From NCBI GenBank assembly GCA_003023535.1, contig PXSC01000099.1, positions 1 through 8,247 of the forward strand: a stretch of DNA of 8,247 nt. The letters are read 5' to 3'. Position 1 is the first letter of the stretch; each line of letters begins with the position of its first letter. This document shows positions 1-5,566 of this stretch, piece after piece. The notes beneath the pieces were generated by a model. It had not been told where the DNA came from and searched no databases. It worked only from the letters and a program-made list of their open reading frames with translations. The stretch is from Halobacteriales archaeon QS_9_70_65 (GTDB lineage: Archaea > Halobacteriota > Halobacteria > Halobacteriales > Haloarculaceae). Both the position numbers and the translations under genes were made by a program.

Positions 1-2
1 TT

Positions 3-761
3 TCTGTCGTTCAACTCGACGAGTACGGTCCGTGGACCGTCGAGCCGGCACCGCGACGAGAGACGGATCTCCAGGCGCTGCAGGCGCGTCTGTACGCTGA
101 CTTCGCGGACTTCGTCGGCCGCAGCGACGGATACGCGTTTTTCAATCGGTTCGACAACATGCTCGGTATCGCCAACGACGTCGATACCGAGGAGTACGAA
201 CGGTTCCAGGAACGGGTCCGCAACCGGTATCCGGTCACCGTCAGCGTCGGCGTCGGCGAGCGGGAGACGCCGGTCGGCGCGGTGGAGGCGGCGAGCCGGC
301 AGCTGCAGGTCGCGGGGAGCGCACAGGACCCCGACAGGCTGGAGGTGCTCAGCGCCGGGCCCACGACCGACTCCGCCGGTCCCATCACGGTCGGACACTT
401 CGATATCGTCGGCGTGACGGAATCGTTCACCGACACGGAGCACGCCGCGGCGGCCGGGCTCGAGATACAGCAGTCGATGGTGGCGCTCAAGCGACGACTC
501 CTGGCCGAGTACGACAGCATCGCGCAGTTCGTCGGCGGGGACAACATGATCGCCGTCTGCCCGCAGCTGAGCGAGGACGCCTTCGGCGACATCGTCGATC
601 ACGTGTACGACCGGACCGGCGTCGAGTACCAGGTCGGCATCGGCTCGGGGGCGACGGCCCACGTGGCGGGCGGTCGGGCGAAGCGGGCGCTCGAACACTG
701 CCGAGAGACCGGAACGAGGGTACACGAGGCCGTGACGGCCCGCCAGCAGGCGGATGACTGA
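3..761 (+). CDS. gch3: GTP cyclohydrolase III (5' end outside window)
   Basis: GTP cyclohydrolase III (IIa) converts GTP to the formamidopyrimidine nucleotide FAPy, an entry step to riboflavin and deazaflavin (F420) precursors in archaea. The frame is open from base 3, and the first visible residues (VVQLDEYGPWTVEP) match the start of this family. Only a few N-terminal residues and the start codon are missing: 252 residues are visible and the family has about 250-260. The protein shows the family's internal duplication. The first half has a FFNRFDNM segment (about 46-53) followed by YPVTVSVGVG. The second half has DIVGVTES, then FVGGDNMIAV (about 176-185), then VGIGSG, as in palm/GGDEF-like folds that bind metal and nucleotide. 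The stop overlaps the next start by 8 nt (ATGACTGA), implying co-translation. Identification rests on family recall and is strong. Confidence 0.93.
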   Translation, partial: SVVQLDEYGPWTVEPAPRRETDLQALQARLYADFADFVGRSDGYAFFNRFDNMLGIANDVDTEEYERFQERVRNRYPVTVSVGVGERETPVGAVEAASRQLQVAGSAQDPDRLEVLSAGPTTDSAGPITVGHFDIVGVTESFTDTEHAAAAGLEIQQSMVALKRRLLAEYDSIAQFVGGDNMIAVCPQLSEDAFGDIVDHVYDRTGVEYQVGIGSGATAHVAGGRAKRALEHCRETGTRVHEAVTARQQADD

Positions 762-1761
762 ACGGGCACTCGTGTTCACCGACGAACGGGAGGTCTCCGT
801 CCGGCGGATCGAGACGCCTGCCCTCGCGGAGAACGAGGTGCGCGTCGACGCCGACGTCTCGGCCATCAGCTCGGGCACGGAGCTGCTGATCTACCGCGAC
901 CAGGCGCCGGCCGGCGTCGCGGCCGACTCGTCGCTGGAGACGCTGAACGGGGACCTCTCATACCCGCTCCAGTACGGTTACTCGCTGGTCGGAATCGTCA
1001 CCGACGCCGGACGTGGCGTCGACGACGAGTGGATCGGCCGCGAAGTGATCGCCTTCCACCCGCATCAGACCCGGTTCAACGCCACGACGGACTGTCTCAC
1101 GCCGCTGCCGCCGGATCTCGACCGGCGGGCCGGCGCCCTGTTCCCGTCGGCCGAGACGGCCACGAACTTCCTGCTCGACGGCGCCCCGAAGGTCGGCGAA
1201 CGGGTGGTCGTGTTCGGCGCCGGGGTCATCGGCCTCTGCACCGCCCGACTGCTCGCCGAGTTCCCGCTCGACTCGCTGGTCGTCGTCGAGCCGCGTCCCT
1301 CGCGGCGCGACGCCGCCCGGTCGTTCGGCGCCGACGAGGCAGTTCGCCCGGAGGCGGTCGACACGCTGTTCGACGCCGGGGACGAGGGGTCCGCCGACCT
1401 CGTCTACGAGCTGGCCGGTCGGCCGGAGGCGCTCGACGACGCGATCGACGTCGCCGGCTACGACAGCCGGATCGTGGTCGGGTCGTGGTACGGCTCGAAG
1501 CGGTCCGAACTCGACCTCGGCGGGTCGTTTCACCGCGACCGCGTCGAGATCGTCTCCAGCCAGGTCAGTACGATCGACCCGACGCTCCGCGGCCGGTGGT
1601 CGAAGGACCGCCGCACGCGGGTCGCTCTCGACAATCTCCGTCTGATCGACCACGACGCGTTGATCACCGACGTCGTTCCCTTCGACCGGGCCGAAACGGC
1701 CTACGAACGGCTCGACGAAACCACCGCGGGGACCATCCAGGTGCTTCTCTCGTACGACTGA
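754..1761 (+). CDS. Zinc-free-type medium-chain dehydrogenase/reductase (MDR)
   Basis: A complete 335-residue MDR-superfamily oxidoreductase. The N-terminal GroES-like part holds AISSGTELLIY (37-47). Classical zinc alcohol dehydrogenases have the catalytic Cys of GxCGTD at this place, so the first zinc ligand is absent. No cluster of four structural-zinc Cys residues is present either. The Rossmann domain has VVVFGAGVIG (151-160), and an acidic residue (Glu179) ends the second strand, which favours NAD(H) over NADP(H). The ISSGTE type resembles the BchC-like branch of MDR proteins. The start ATG overlaps the gch3 stop, and the PTPS-like gene follows after 3 nt, so this is the middle gene of an operon. 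A reductase or dehydrogenase acting on a pterin- or deazaflavin-related intermediate is inferred only from that context. The substrate is unknown. Confidence 0.85.
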   Translation: MTERALVFTDEREVSVRRIETPALAENEVRVDADVSAISSGTELLIYRDQAPAGVAADSSLETLNGDLSYPLQYGYSLVGIVTDAGRGVDDEWIGREVIAFHPHQTRFNATTDCLTPLPPDLDRRAGALFPSAETATNFLLDGAPKVGERVVVFGAGVIGLCTARLLAEFPLDSLVVVEPRPSRRDAARSFGADEAVRPEAVDTLFDAGDEGSADLVYELAGRPEALDDAIDVAGYDSRIVVGSWYGSKRSELDLGGSFHRDRVEIVSSQVSTIDPTLRGRWSKDRRTRVALDNLRLIDHDALITDVVPFDRAETAYERLDETTAGTIQVLLSYD

Positions 1762-1764
1762 CAT

Positions 1765-2113
1765 ATGCCTGCCGACACCACAGCCGACGCGCACGACGGG
1801 ACGTACGAACTGACGGTTACACGGGAGCTCATCGCCCAGCACTACCTGACCGTCCCCGACCCGGAGCCGCCCGAGGGGGACGTCCACAGCCACCGCTTCA
1901 CGATCGAGGTCGAGTTCGCCGCCGACTCGCTCGGCGAGTACGGCTATCTCGTGGACATCACCGAGGTCGAGGCGCTGCTCGACGACGTCGAGGGCCGCTA
2001 CCATCGTCTGCGACCGGTTCTGCGAGGATCTTTCCGACGACAGCCCCGACGAGGTGACGGTTCGGATCCGGGAGGACGACCTCGCGTGGGCGAGCTACCG
2101 GCGGGCAGCGTGA
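1765..2113 (+). pseudogene. 6-pyruvoyl-tetrahydropterin synthase-like gene, internally deleted and frameshifted
   Basis: The first 79 codons (1765-2001) match the haloarchaeal PTPS/QueD-like family. They contain AQHYLTVPDP with His26, HSH at 41-43 (with His26 the expected zinc ligands), and EYGYLVDITEVEALLDDVEGRY. No Cys sits before HSH. Glu37 lies near the place of the catalytic residue, as in Glu-type archaeal members. After Tyr79 the frame becomes basic and family-unlike. The expected C-terminus resumes in another frame from about 2000 (TIVCDRFCEDLSDD, then VTVRIREDDLAWASY) and stops at 2113. The stretch usually linking these halves (RDxTLNDL...LNPSVExFA, recalled from homologues) is absent. 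This implies loss of about 65-68 nt that also shifts the frame. Without the repair, the first frame reads on to 2334 as a 189-residue chimera. The gene is third in the gch3-MDR operon. Either it is a true pseudogene or the assembly is wrong here. Confidence 0.8.
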
Positions 2114-2232
2114 ACCACCCCCGGGTCCGCCATCTGGCGCCGAAGCGCAGCGTCGACGAGCGGCCGCGTTCGCGCCGGGTGGCGACCCGGCCGTTCGAGG
2201 CCCTTCCGGAGGCGCCGACCGTCGACTCGGCG
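2114..2232. other. Spacer after PTPS with no supported gene
   Basis: These 119 bases lie between the resumed PTPS stop and the ATG at 2233. All frames are Arg/Pro-rich and unlike haloarchaeal proteins. I see no clear TATA/BRE element, hairpin or repeat. The shifted PTPS frame passes through it only because no stop falls in that frame. Confidence 0.5.
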
Positions 2233-2357
2233 ATGAACGAGACAATCGAGGAGTCGATCGGCTTCCACGAGCCGGAGGCCGTCCGTCCCCCGCCGACCGT
2301 GAGGTCCCGCCGGACACCGGCGGCGGGTTCATGACGCTCGGACTCCTCTACGTGTTG
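2233..2357 (+). pseudogene. Fragment of an unidentified small membrane protein, frameshifted
   Basis: Between the PTPS stop and the thioesterase there is coding-like sequence. From the ATG at 2233 the frame gives an acidic start (MNETIEESIGFHEPEAVRPP) with strong G/C at third positions. Near 2285-2292 the acidic, G/C-ending character moves to the next frame (ADREVPPDTGGGF). That frame runs into a hydrophobic stretch (MTLGLLYVLMTVSVL) in frame with the thioesterase. This resembles the start of a small protein with a cytoplasmic tail and one membrane helix, joined to the downstream gene by deletion. I do not recognise the family. Bases 2114-2232 before it look non-coding (basic, family-unlike in every frame) and show no clear promoter. 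Confidence is low because the case rests on composition and charge alone. Confidence 0.3.
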
Positions 2358-2681
2358 ATGACGGTCTCGGTGCTCGACAGCTACGTCGAGTCGATGGAGC
2401 GAATCCAGCCTAACCAGGCGAACAACTACGGGAACACCCACGGCGGGGAGATGGTACGGCTCATGGACGAACTGGCCGCCGTCGCGGCGATGACCGTCGC
2501 CGGCGAGACCTGCGTGACGGCCCACATCAGTAGCGTCGATTTCCGCGACCCCATCCCGGTCACGACGGCCGCCTGCTTCACGATGGTCGCCGTCGGCGAG
2601 GACGGCGACCCCGTCGAGGTGCCGGCGGTCGTCCCCGAGACCGACCGCGGCGAGCGGCTCGTCGAGACGGCACCCTGCTGA
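2358..2681 (+). CDS. Acyl-CoA thioesterase-like hotdog protein, internally shortened
   Basis: This resembles haloarchaeal hotdog-fold acyl-CoA thioesterases, which hydrolyse acyl-CoA to acid and CoA. The N-terminal half is well kept: VLDSYVES, QPNQANNYGNTHGG (HGG at 28-30), LMDE at 35-38 on the hotdog helix, and AGETCVTAHISSVDFRDPIPV. The C-terminal end is also kept (CFTMVAVGEDGDPVEVPA, then ERGER-like DRGER). The stretch between Val68 and Thr69 that normally carries central strands (xxYVYxxGRTSVxVRxRVxREDP type, recalled) is missing, with the frame preserved. The protein is 107 residues against a usual 140-160. Such a loss should prevent a normal hotdog fold, so it is probably non-functional. 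I chose the ATG at 2358 because homologues start a few residues before VLDxY. An in-frame ATG at 2331 would add a hydrophobic segment foreign to the family. Confidence 0.7.
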   Translation: MTVSVLDSYVESMERIQPNQANNYGNTHGGEMVRLMDELAAVAAMTVAGETCVTAHISSVDFRDPIPVTTAACFTMVAVGEDGDPVEVPAVVPETDRGERLVETAPC

Positions 2682-2682
2682 C

Positions 2683-2725
2683 GGCGGCCCGGGGCTGACG
2701 CCGCTTTTCGGCCCCGACGGCCGCC
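2683..2725. terminator. GC-rich inverted repeat between convergent operons, candidate transcription end
   Basis: The arms GGCGGCCCGGGG (2683-2694) and CCCCG-AC-GGCCGCC (2712-2725) pair over 12 bp with a 2-nt bulge. The 17-nt loop contains TTTT at 2705-2708. The repeat starts 2 nt after the thioesterase stop and lies in the 137-nt gap between the two convergent gene blocks. Archaeal termination mainly uses oligo-T tracts, and this one is short. The hairpin may instead stabilise 3' ends. The role is inferred from position. Confidence 0.4.
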
Positions 2726-2818
2726 TCGCGCCGGCGTCGCCGTCCTCGTCCGTCGGCGACCGTCCGTGGCTCGATTCCTCTGCCGGCGGGCCGCCGCCGC
2801 CGTGCCCCGCGACACGTC

Positions 2819-3346
2819 TCACTGCCCGCCCACGACTATCACGACGGTCAGTTCCGTCTCGCCGTCGGGGCCGACGACCCGAACGTCGAAGCCGACCGCA
2901 AGCAGGACGGTCTCGTCGGCCCGCTCCTGGACGGCGACGCCGTCGTCGACCACGCAGTCGCCGAATCGCCGGCCGTCGCCGTCGACGCAGTCGTCGTCCA
3001 GCCACCTCTCGGCGGCGGTGCCGTTGTACTCGACGACGTACGCCACCCCCGAATCGAGTCGTGACCGCTCCAGGGAGTCGACGTCGTCGTCGATTTCGCC
3101 GCGAACGGCGTCGACCATCGCCTCGCGCTGGCGCCACTCGTAGTCGCCGGCGGTCTCGGCGGCGGCGTCGTGGACCGACCGGTCGAGATACGCGACGGCG
3201 GTCTCGCCGGAGACGTCGGGCTCGGGGGCCGTGTCGGGGTGGTAGCCGAGCTGGAGGTACGCCAGCAGGACCGGTACGAGCCCGACCGCGACGACCGCGG
3301 CGGCGACGAGCACCAGCTGGCCCCGGTTCAGACGTACCAGACCCAT
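2819..3346 (-). CDS. Pilin-like secreted/membrane protein, DUF7261-like
   Basis: A 175-residue protein, last in the pilus-like operon. It begins MGLVRLNRGQLVLVAAAVVA. RG|Q (8-10) fits a class III prepilin cleavage site, followed by one hydrophobic helix (about 11-34) and then an acidic extracytoplasmic domain. LQLGYH after the helix and the ERADETVLLAVGFDVRV segment near the end are features I recall from haloarchaeal DUF7261 proteins; the DUF number is unverified. Cys120 and Cys131 flank an acidic loop and could form a disulfide outside the cell. NGT at 108-110 is an N-glycosylation sequon. The ATG lies 19 nt inside the preceding gene. Probable role: minor pilin or pilus-associated subunit. 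No biochemical function is known to me. Confidence 0.75.
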   Translation of the reverse strand: MGLVRLNRGQLVLVAAAVVAVGLVPVLLAYLQLGYHPDTAPEPDVSGETAVAYLDRSVHDAAAETAGDYEWRQREAMVDAVRGEIDDDVDSLERSRLDSGVAYVVEYNGTAAERWLDDDCVDGDGRRFGDCVVDDGVAVQERADETVLLAVGFDVRVVGPDGETELTVVIVVGGQ

Positions 3347-3735
3347 ACGATCACCTCCCCGTTCGGCGTCGGGACGGTCGCTCGTCCGGTCGGCGCGCCG
3401 GCCGGCCGTTCGTAGCCGACCGTGCCGTGTGGCGTCCCGACGCGGTACATCAGGTTGTCCGCGAGGATGCGGTCGACGCGCCGCTCGAGGGCGTCCCGCT
3501 CGCGGTCGAAGGCGTCGGCCGAGCGGGTCACCTCCGACAGTCGCGTCTCGCCGGCGTGTCGCGGTGGCTCGCTCGCCAGCACCGTCGCCGCGTCCTCCGC
3601 GTATGCGTTCAGCTGCGGCGTCTCGGTGTCGGCCGCCGGCACGCCGAGCGCGAACCCGGCCGTCACCGCGAGGATGAACACCACGCCGACGGCCGCCTCG
3701 ACGATCGACAGCGACAGCTGCCCCCGGTCAGGCAC
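3328..3735 (-). CDS. Pilin-like protein, DUF7262-like
   Basis: A 135-residue protein that begins with GTG (MPDRGQLSLSIVEAAVGVVF). RG|Q at 4-6 is a class III prepilin-type cleavage site, followed by a helix at about 7-32 with a glutamate inside it (IVEAA). A Glu near position 5 of the mature helix is a classic pilin feature. The mature domain has TPQLNAYAEDAATVLASEPPRH, a charged stretch of likely helix (about 73-95), then DNLMYRV and a C-terminal beta-like part ending WVWYV. Length and ending look complete for the haloarchaeal family I recall as DUF7262. The GTG start overlaps the previous stop by 8 nt (GTGCCTGA). The embedded Glu makes it a good candidate for a core or tip pilin subunit. Confidence 0.78.
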   Translation of the reverse strand: MPDRGQLSLSIVEAAVGVVFILAVTAGFALGVPAADTETPQLNAYAEDAATVLASEPPRHAGETRLSEVTRSADAFDRERDALERRVDRILADNLMYRVGTPHGTVGYERPAGAPTGRATVPTPNGEVIVWVWYV

Positions 3736-4366
3736 CGACCGTCACCTCCAGCTGTGTTTTCGTCGTCCGCCGGGGGTAGTACGTCACCGTGACGTCGCCG
3801 GCCTCGGCGCGGCCCTCGAAGCGGAGCCTCGTCGTCTCGTACCGCGACAGCCGGACGTCGTGTTCGCCGGCGATTCCGTCGGGGTCGTGCAGGACGACGC
3901 GGTCGTTGGCCCGCACCGTTTCGACTCCGGCGCCGGGATCGACCTCGACCGTCGCCCGCGGGCTCCGCCGCGGCAGCGTGACGGTCTCGAACTCCAGCGG
4001 CGGCTCGAACGCGACGGTCTGCCGTTCGGCGACGACCGCCAGTCGCCGGGCGGTCGGGCCGGCCGGGTCACCGCGCTCGTACACCGTCTCGCCGTCGACG
4101 GCGACGCGCAGAGGAACGTCGGACGGGACGGCGGCTTCGACGTCGGCCGCCGTGAGCCGGCTGGCGTTGATGACGTTCCGGCGGTCGGTCAGCGGGCTGT
4201 CCGACGCCAGTAGCCGGTCGGCGACGGCGTCGGCCGTCGCCCGGGGCCCGGCGTCGCGCTCGGCGCTCGCGAAGGCGCCCTCGGCGACGACGACGGCGAG
4301 TCCCGCGGCGGTGGTGACCACGAGCAGCGCGACCGCCACGGCCGGGAGGTTCGCCTGCCCCCTCAC
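3728..4366 (-). CDS. Pilin-like protein, DUF7263-like
   Basis: A 212-residue protein when started at the GTG at 4366. That codon forms a GTGA overlap with the previous stop and puts the prepilin motif at the very start (MRGQANLPAVAVALLVV). A longer frame open to 4435 only adds a basic, family-unlike extension from the overlapping gene. The hydrophobic helix spans about 6-28. The mature part has a helix with RATADAVADRLLASDSPLT, then RRNVINASRL (NAS at 67-69 is an N-glycosylation sequon) and a beta-rich C-terminus (DVTVTYYPRRTTKTQLEVTV). It resembles haloarchaeal DUF7263 proteins, found beside DUF7262 and DUF7266 genes (recalled, not checked). It is probably a minor pilin of this system. Confidence 0.77.
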   Translation of the reverse strand: MRGQANLPAVAVALLVVTTAAGLAVVVAEGAFASAERDAGPRATADAVADRLLASDSPLTDRRNVINASRLTAADVEAAVPSDVPLRVAVDGETVYERGDPAGPTARRLAVVAERQTVAFEPPLEFETVTLPRRSPRATVEVDPGAGVETVRANDRVVLHDPDGIAGEHDVRLSRYETTRLRFEGRAEAGDVTVTYYPRRTTKTQLEVTVGA

Positions 4367-4827
4367 GCGAGCCGCACCTCCAGCCCGCCGCCGGTCGACT
4401 CGACCCTGAGTTCGGTGCGGGCGCCGCTTTCCCACTCCCCGGTCACCCGGACGACCCGGGCCGGGAGCACGAGCGGCGTCGTCGTCGACACCGCGGGGTC
4501 GGAGTGTTCGAGGACGAGCACGCGGTCGCCGCCGTCGACCTCGGCGCGGACGCGGTACGTCGAGCCGGCGATGGTCGCCGGGAGGTCGACGGTGACGCGC
4601 ACCGACGCCACCGTCGCCGTCGGCGGGACTGCCGCCTCGACGTCGGCCGCCGCGTCCGCGAGGGTCCGCTCGGCGACCTCCGCGCCGGCCGCGCCACGGT
4701 ACTCCGCGACGGCACCGCCGTACAGAGTCGCCGCCACGAGCCCGACGTACAGTACTACGATCGTCGCCTCCATCGCCTTGCCGACGACGGGGCTCATCCC
4801 GCGGTCGGCCGCGCCGGCGTCAGCCAC
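4363..4827 (-). CDS. Pilin-like protein, DUF7266-like
   Basis: A 154-residue protein. RG|MSPVVGKAMEATIVVLYVG (from residue 9) is close to the haloarchaeal pilin signature RGxSPVIG: cleavage is expected after Gly10, SPVVGKA follows, and Glu20 lies within the helix (12-38). Next come EYRGAAGAEVAERTLADAA, a helix-like spine, and a beta-rich domain with STYRVRAE, LVLPARVVRVTG and a final GGLEVRLA. I recall this pattern as DUF7266. The start is the GTG at 4827, which overlaps the upstream stop by 8 nt. The ATG at 4797 (Met11) would remove the RG cleavage site and is unlikely. Of the five pilin-like proteins, its N-terminus is nearest to typical type IV pilins. Confidence 0.8.
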   Translation of the reverse strand: MADAGAADRGMSPVVGKAMEATIVVLYVGLVAATLYGGAVAEYRGAAGAEVAERTLADAAADVEAAVPPTATVASVRVTVDLPATIAGSTYRVRAEVDGGDRVLVLEHSDPAVSTTTPLVLPARVVRVTGEWESGARTELRVESTGGGLEVRLA

Positions 4828-5566
4828 CGGCCGACACCTCCGCGTCGAGGTCGTGGACGACCAGGTAGCCGGTCCGTTCGCCGTCGAAGGTCGCCACCAC
4901 GGTCGGCGGCTCGCCGGGCTCCCGGGAAACCGTCGCGCCGAGTTCCTCGAAGGCCCGCTCCCAGGCGCCGGGGGCGCTCGTCTCGACGGCGACCGCGAAG
5001 GTCGCGTCGCCGAGCGACCGTCGGTCGTGGCTCACGTTCGTTTCGACGGTCGCGGTGACGCCGCCGGTTCCGGCGGCCGACCCGACGTCGTCGCCGAGAC
5101 GCGGCGCCCCGACGATCAGGACGTCGTCGTCGACGGTGACGGGCGGCTCCGTCTCGAGCCAGCCCCGTCCGTCGGTCCCGCGGACGATGGCGCCCGCGTG
5201 GAACGCGACCCGGCGGTCGCCGGCGCGGTAGACGAGCGCTCCGACGTCGAGTCGCTCGACGACGCTCCCGTCGGCCCGCACCTCGAGCGTCCGCTCGACG
5301 GCGTAGAGCTGGCCCTCCGCGAAGGTCACCCGCCCGCGCTGCGGTCCGGTCGCGGCGACGGGATCGACGGCCGTCTCAAGGTCGGCAGCGACACGGTCGG
5401 CGTCGGCCTGCGCGGCGCTGGAGTCGACGACCACGCCGACGGCCGCGGTGAGCGCCCCCATCGAGGCCGCCGCGATTCCGAGCAGCAGCGCGACGGCGAC
5501 GACGTTCGACTGGCCGCGGTCGCGGTCACGGTCACGGTCACGATCGCGGTCGCGGTTGCGGCTCAT
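4820..5566 (-). CDS. Pilin-like protein with Arg-Asp repeat leader, DUF7289-like
   Basis: A 248-residue protein. The leader MSRN is followed by six Arg-Asp dipeptides, then the class III site RG|QSNVV (17-22) and a helix (about 21-46: VVAVALLLGIAAASMGALTA). The large extracytoplasmic domain has VDPVAATGPQRGRVTFAEGQLYAVERTLEV, a nearly invariant-looking GGVTATVETNVSHDRR (NVS at 177-179 is a sequon) and GERTGYLVVHDL near the end. This matches the haloarchaeal family I recall as DUF7289. The ATG forms an ATGA overlap with the TadC stop. It is the longest of the five and may be a tip or adhesin-like subunit, which is inferred from size alone. Confidence 0.78.
   Translation of the reverse strand: MSRNRDRDRDRDRDRDRGQSNVVAVALLLGIAAASMGALTAAVGVVVDSSAAQADADRVAADLETAVDPVAATGPQRGRVTFAEGQLYAVERTLEVRADGSVVERLDVGALVYRAGDRRVAFHAGAIVRGTDGRGWLETEPPVTVDDDVLIVGAPRLGDDVGSAAGTGGVTATVETNVSHDRRSLGDATFAVAVETSAPGAWERAFEELGATVSREPGEPPTVVATFDGERTGYLVVHDLDAEVSAGG
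5515..5556 (+). repeat. Hexamer tandem repeat (cgcggt/cacggt), 7 units
   Basis: Seven hexamers in a row: cgcggt x2, cacggt x2, cacgat, cgcggt x2. On the minus strand they encode the Arg-Asp run before the prepilin cleavage site of the gene starting at 5566. The units differ mainly at silent positions. Gain or loss of a unit adds or removes one Arg-Asp pair without shifting the frame. Confidence 0.85.

Noticed and set aside
958..2004. 348-residue minus-strand open frame opposite the MDR gene
   Set aside because: It is the antisense shadow of the MDR and PTPS frames. It has no recognisable family, and long antisense frames are expected at this G+C.
1765..2334. 189-residue continuous protein from the PTPS start, whose stop overlaps the ATG at 2331 as ATGA
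   Set aside because: After residue 79 it is basic and family-unlike, while the true PTPS C-terminus is found in another frame ending at 2113. The ATGA overlap is probably chance.
1998..3137. 379-residue minus-strand open frame across the damaged region
   Set aside because: Extremely Arg/Gly-rich and basic, unlike haloarchaeal proteins, and it overlaps the thioesterase and DUF7261-like genes in another frame.
4367..4435. Extended N-terminus (23 extra residues) for the DUF7263-like protein
   Set aside because: The extension is Arg-rich and overlaps the upstream gene. The GTG at 4366 gives a GTGA overlap and a normal prepilin leader.
5515..5556. Short repeats as a CRISPR or replication iteron array
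   Set aside because: The hexamers are contiguous without spacers and lie inside a well-supported coding frame as an Arg-Asp run.
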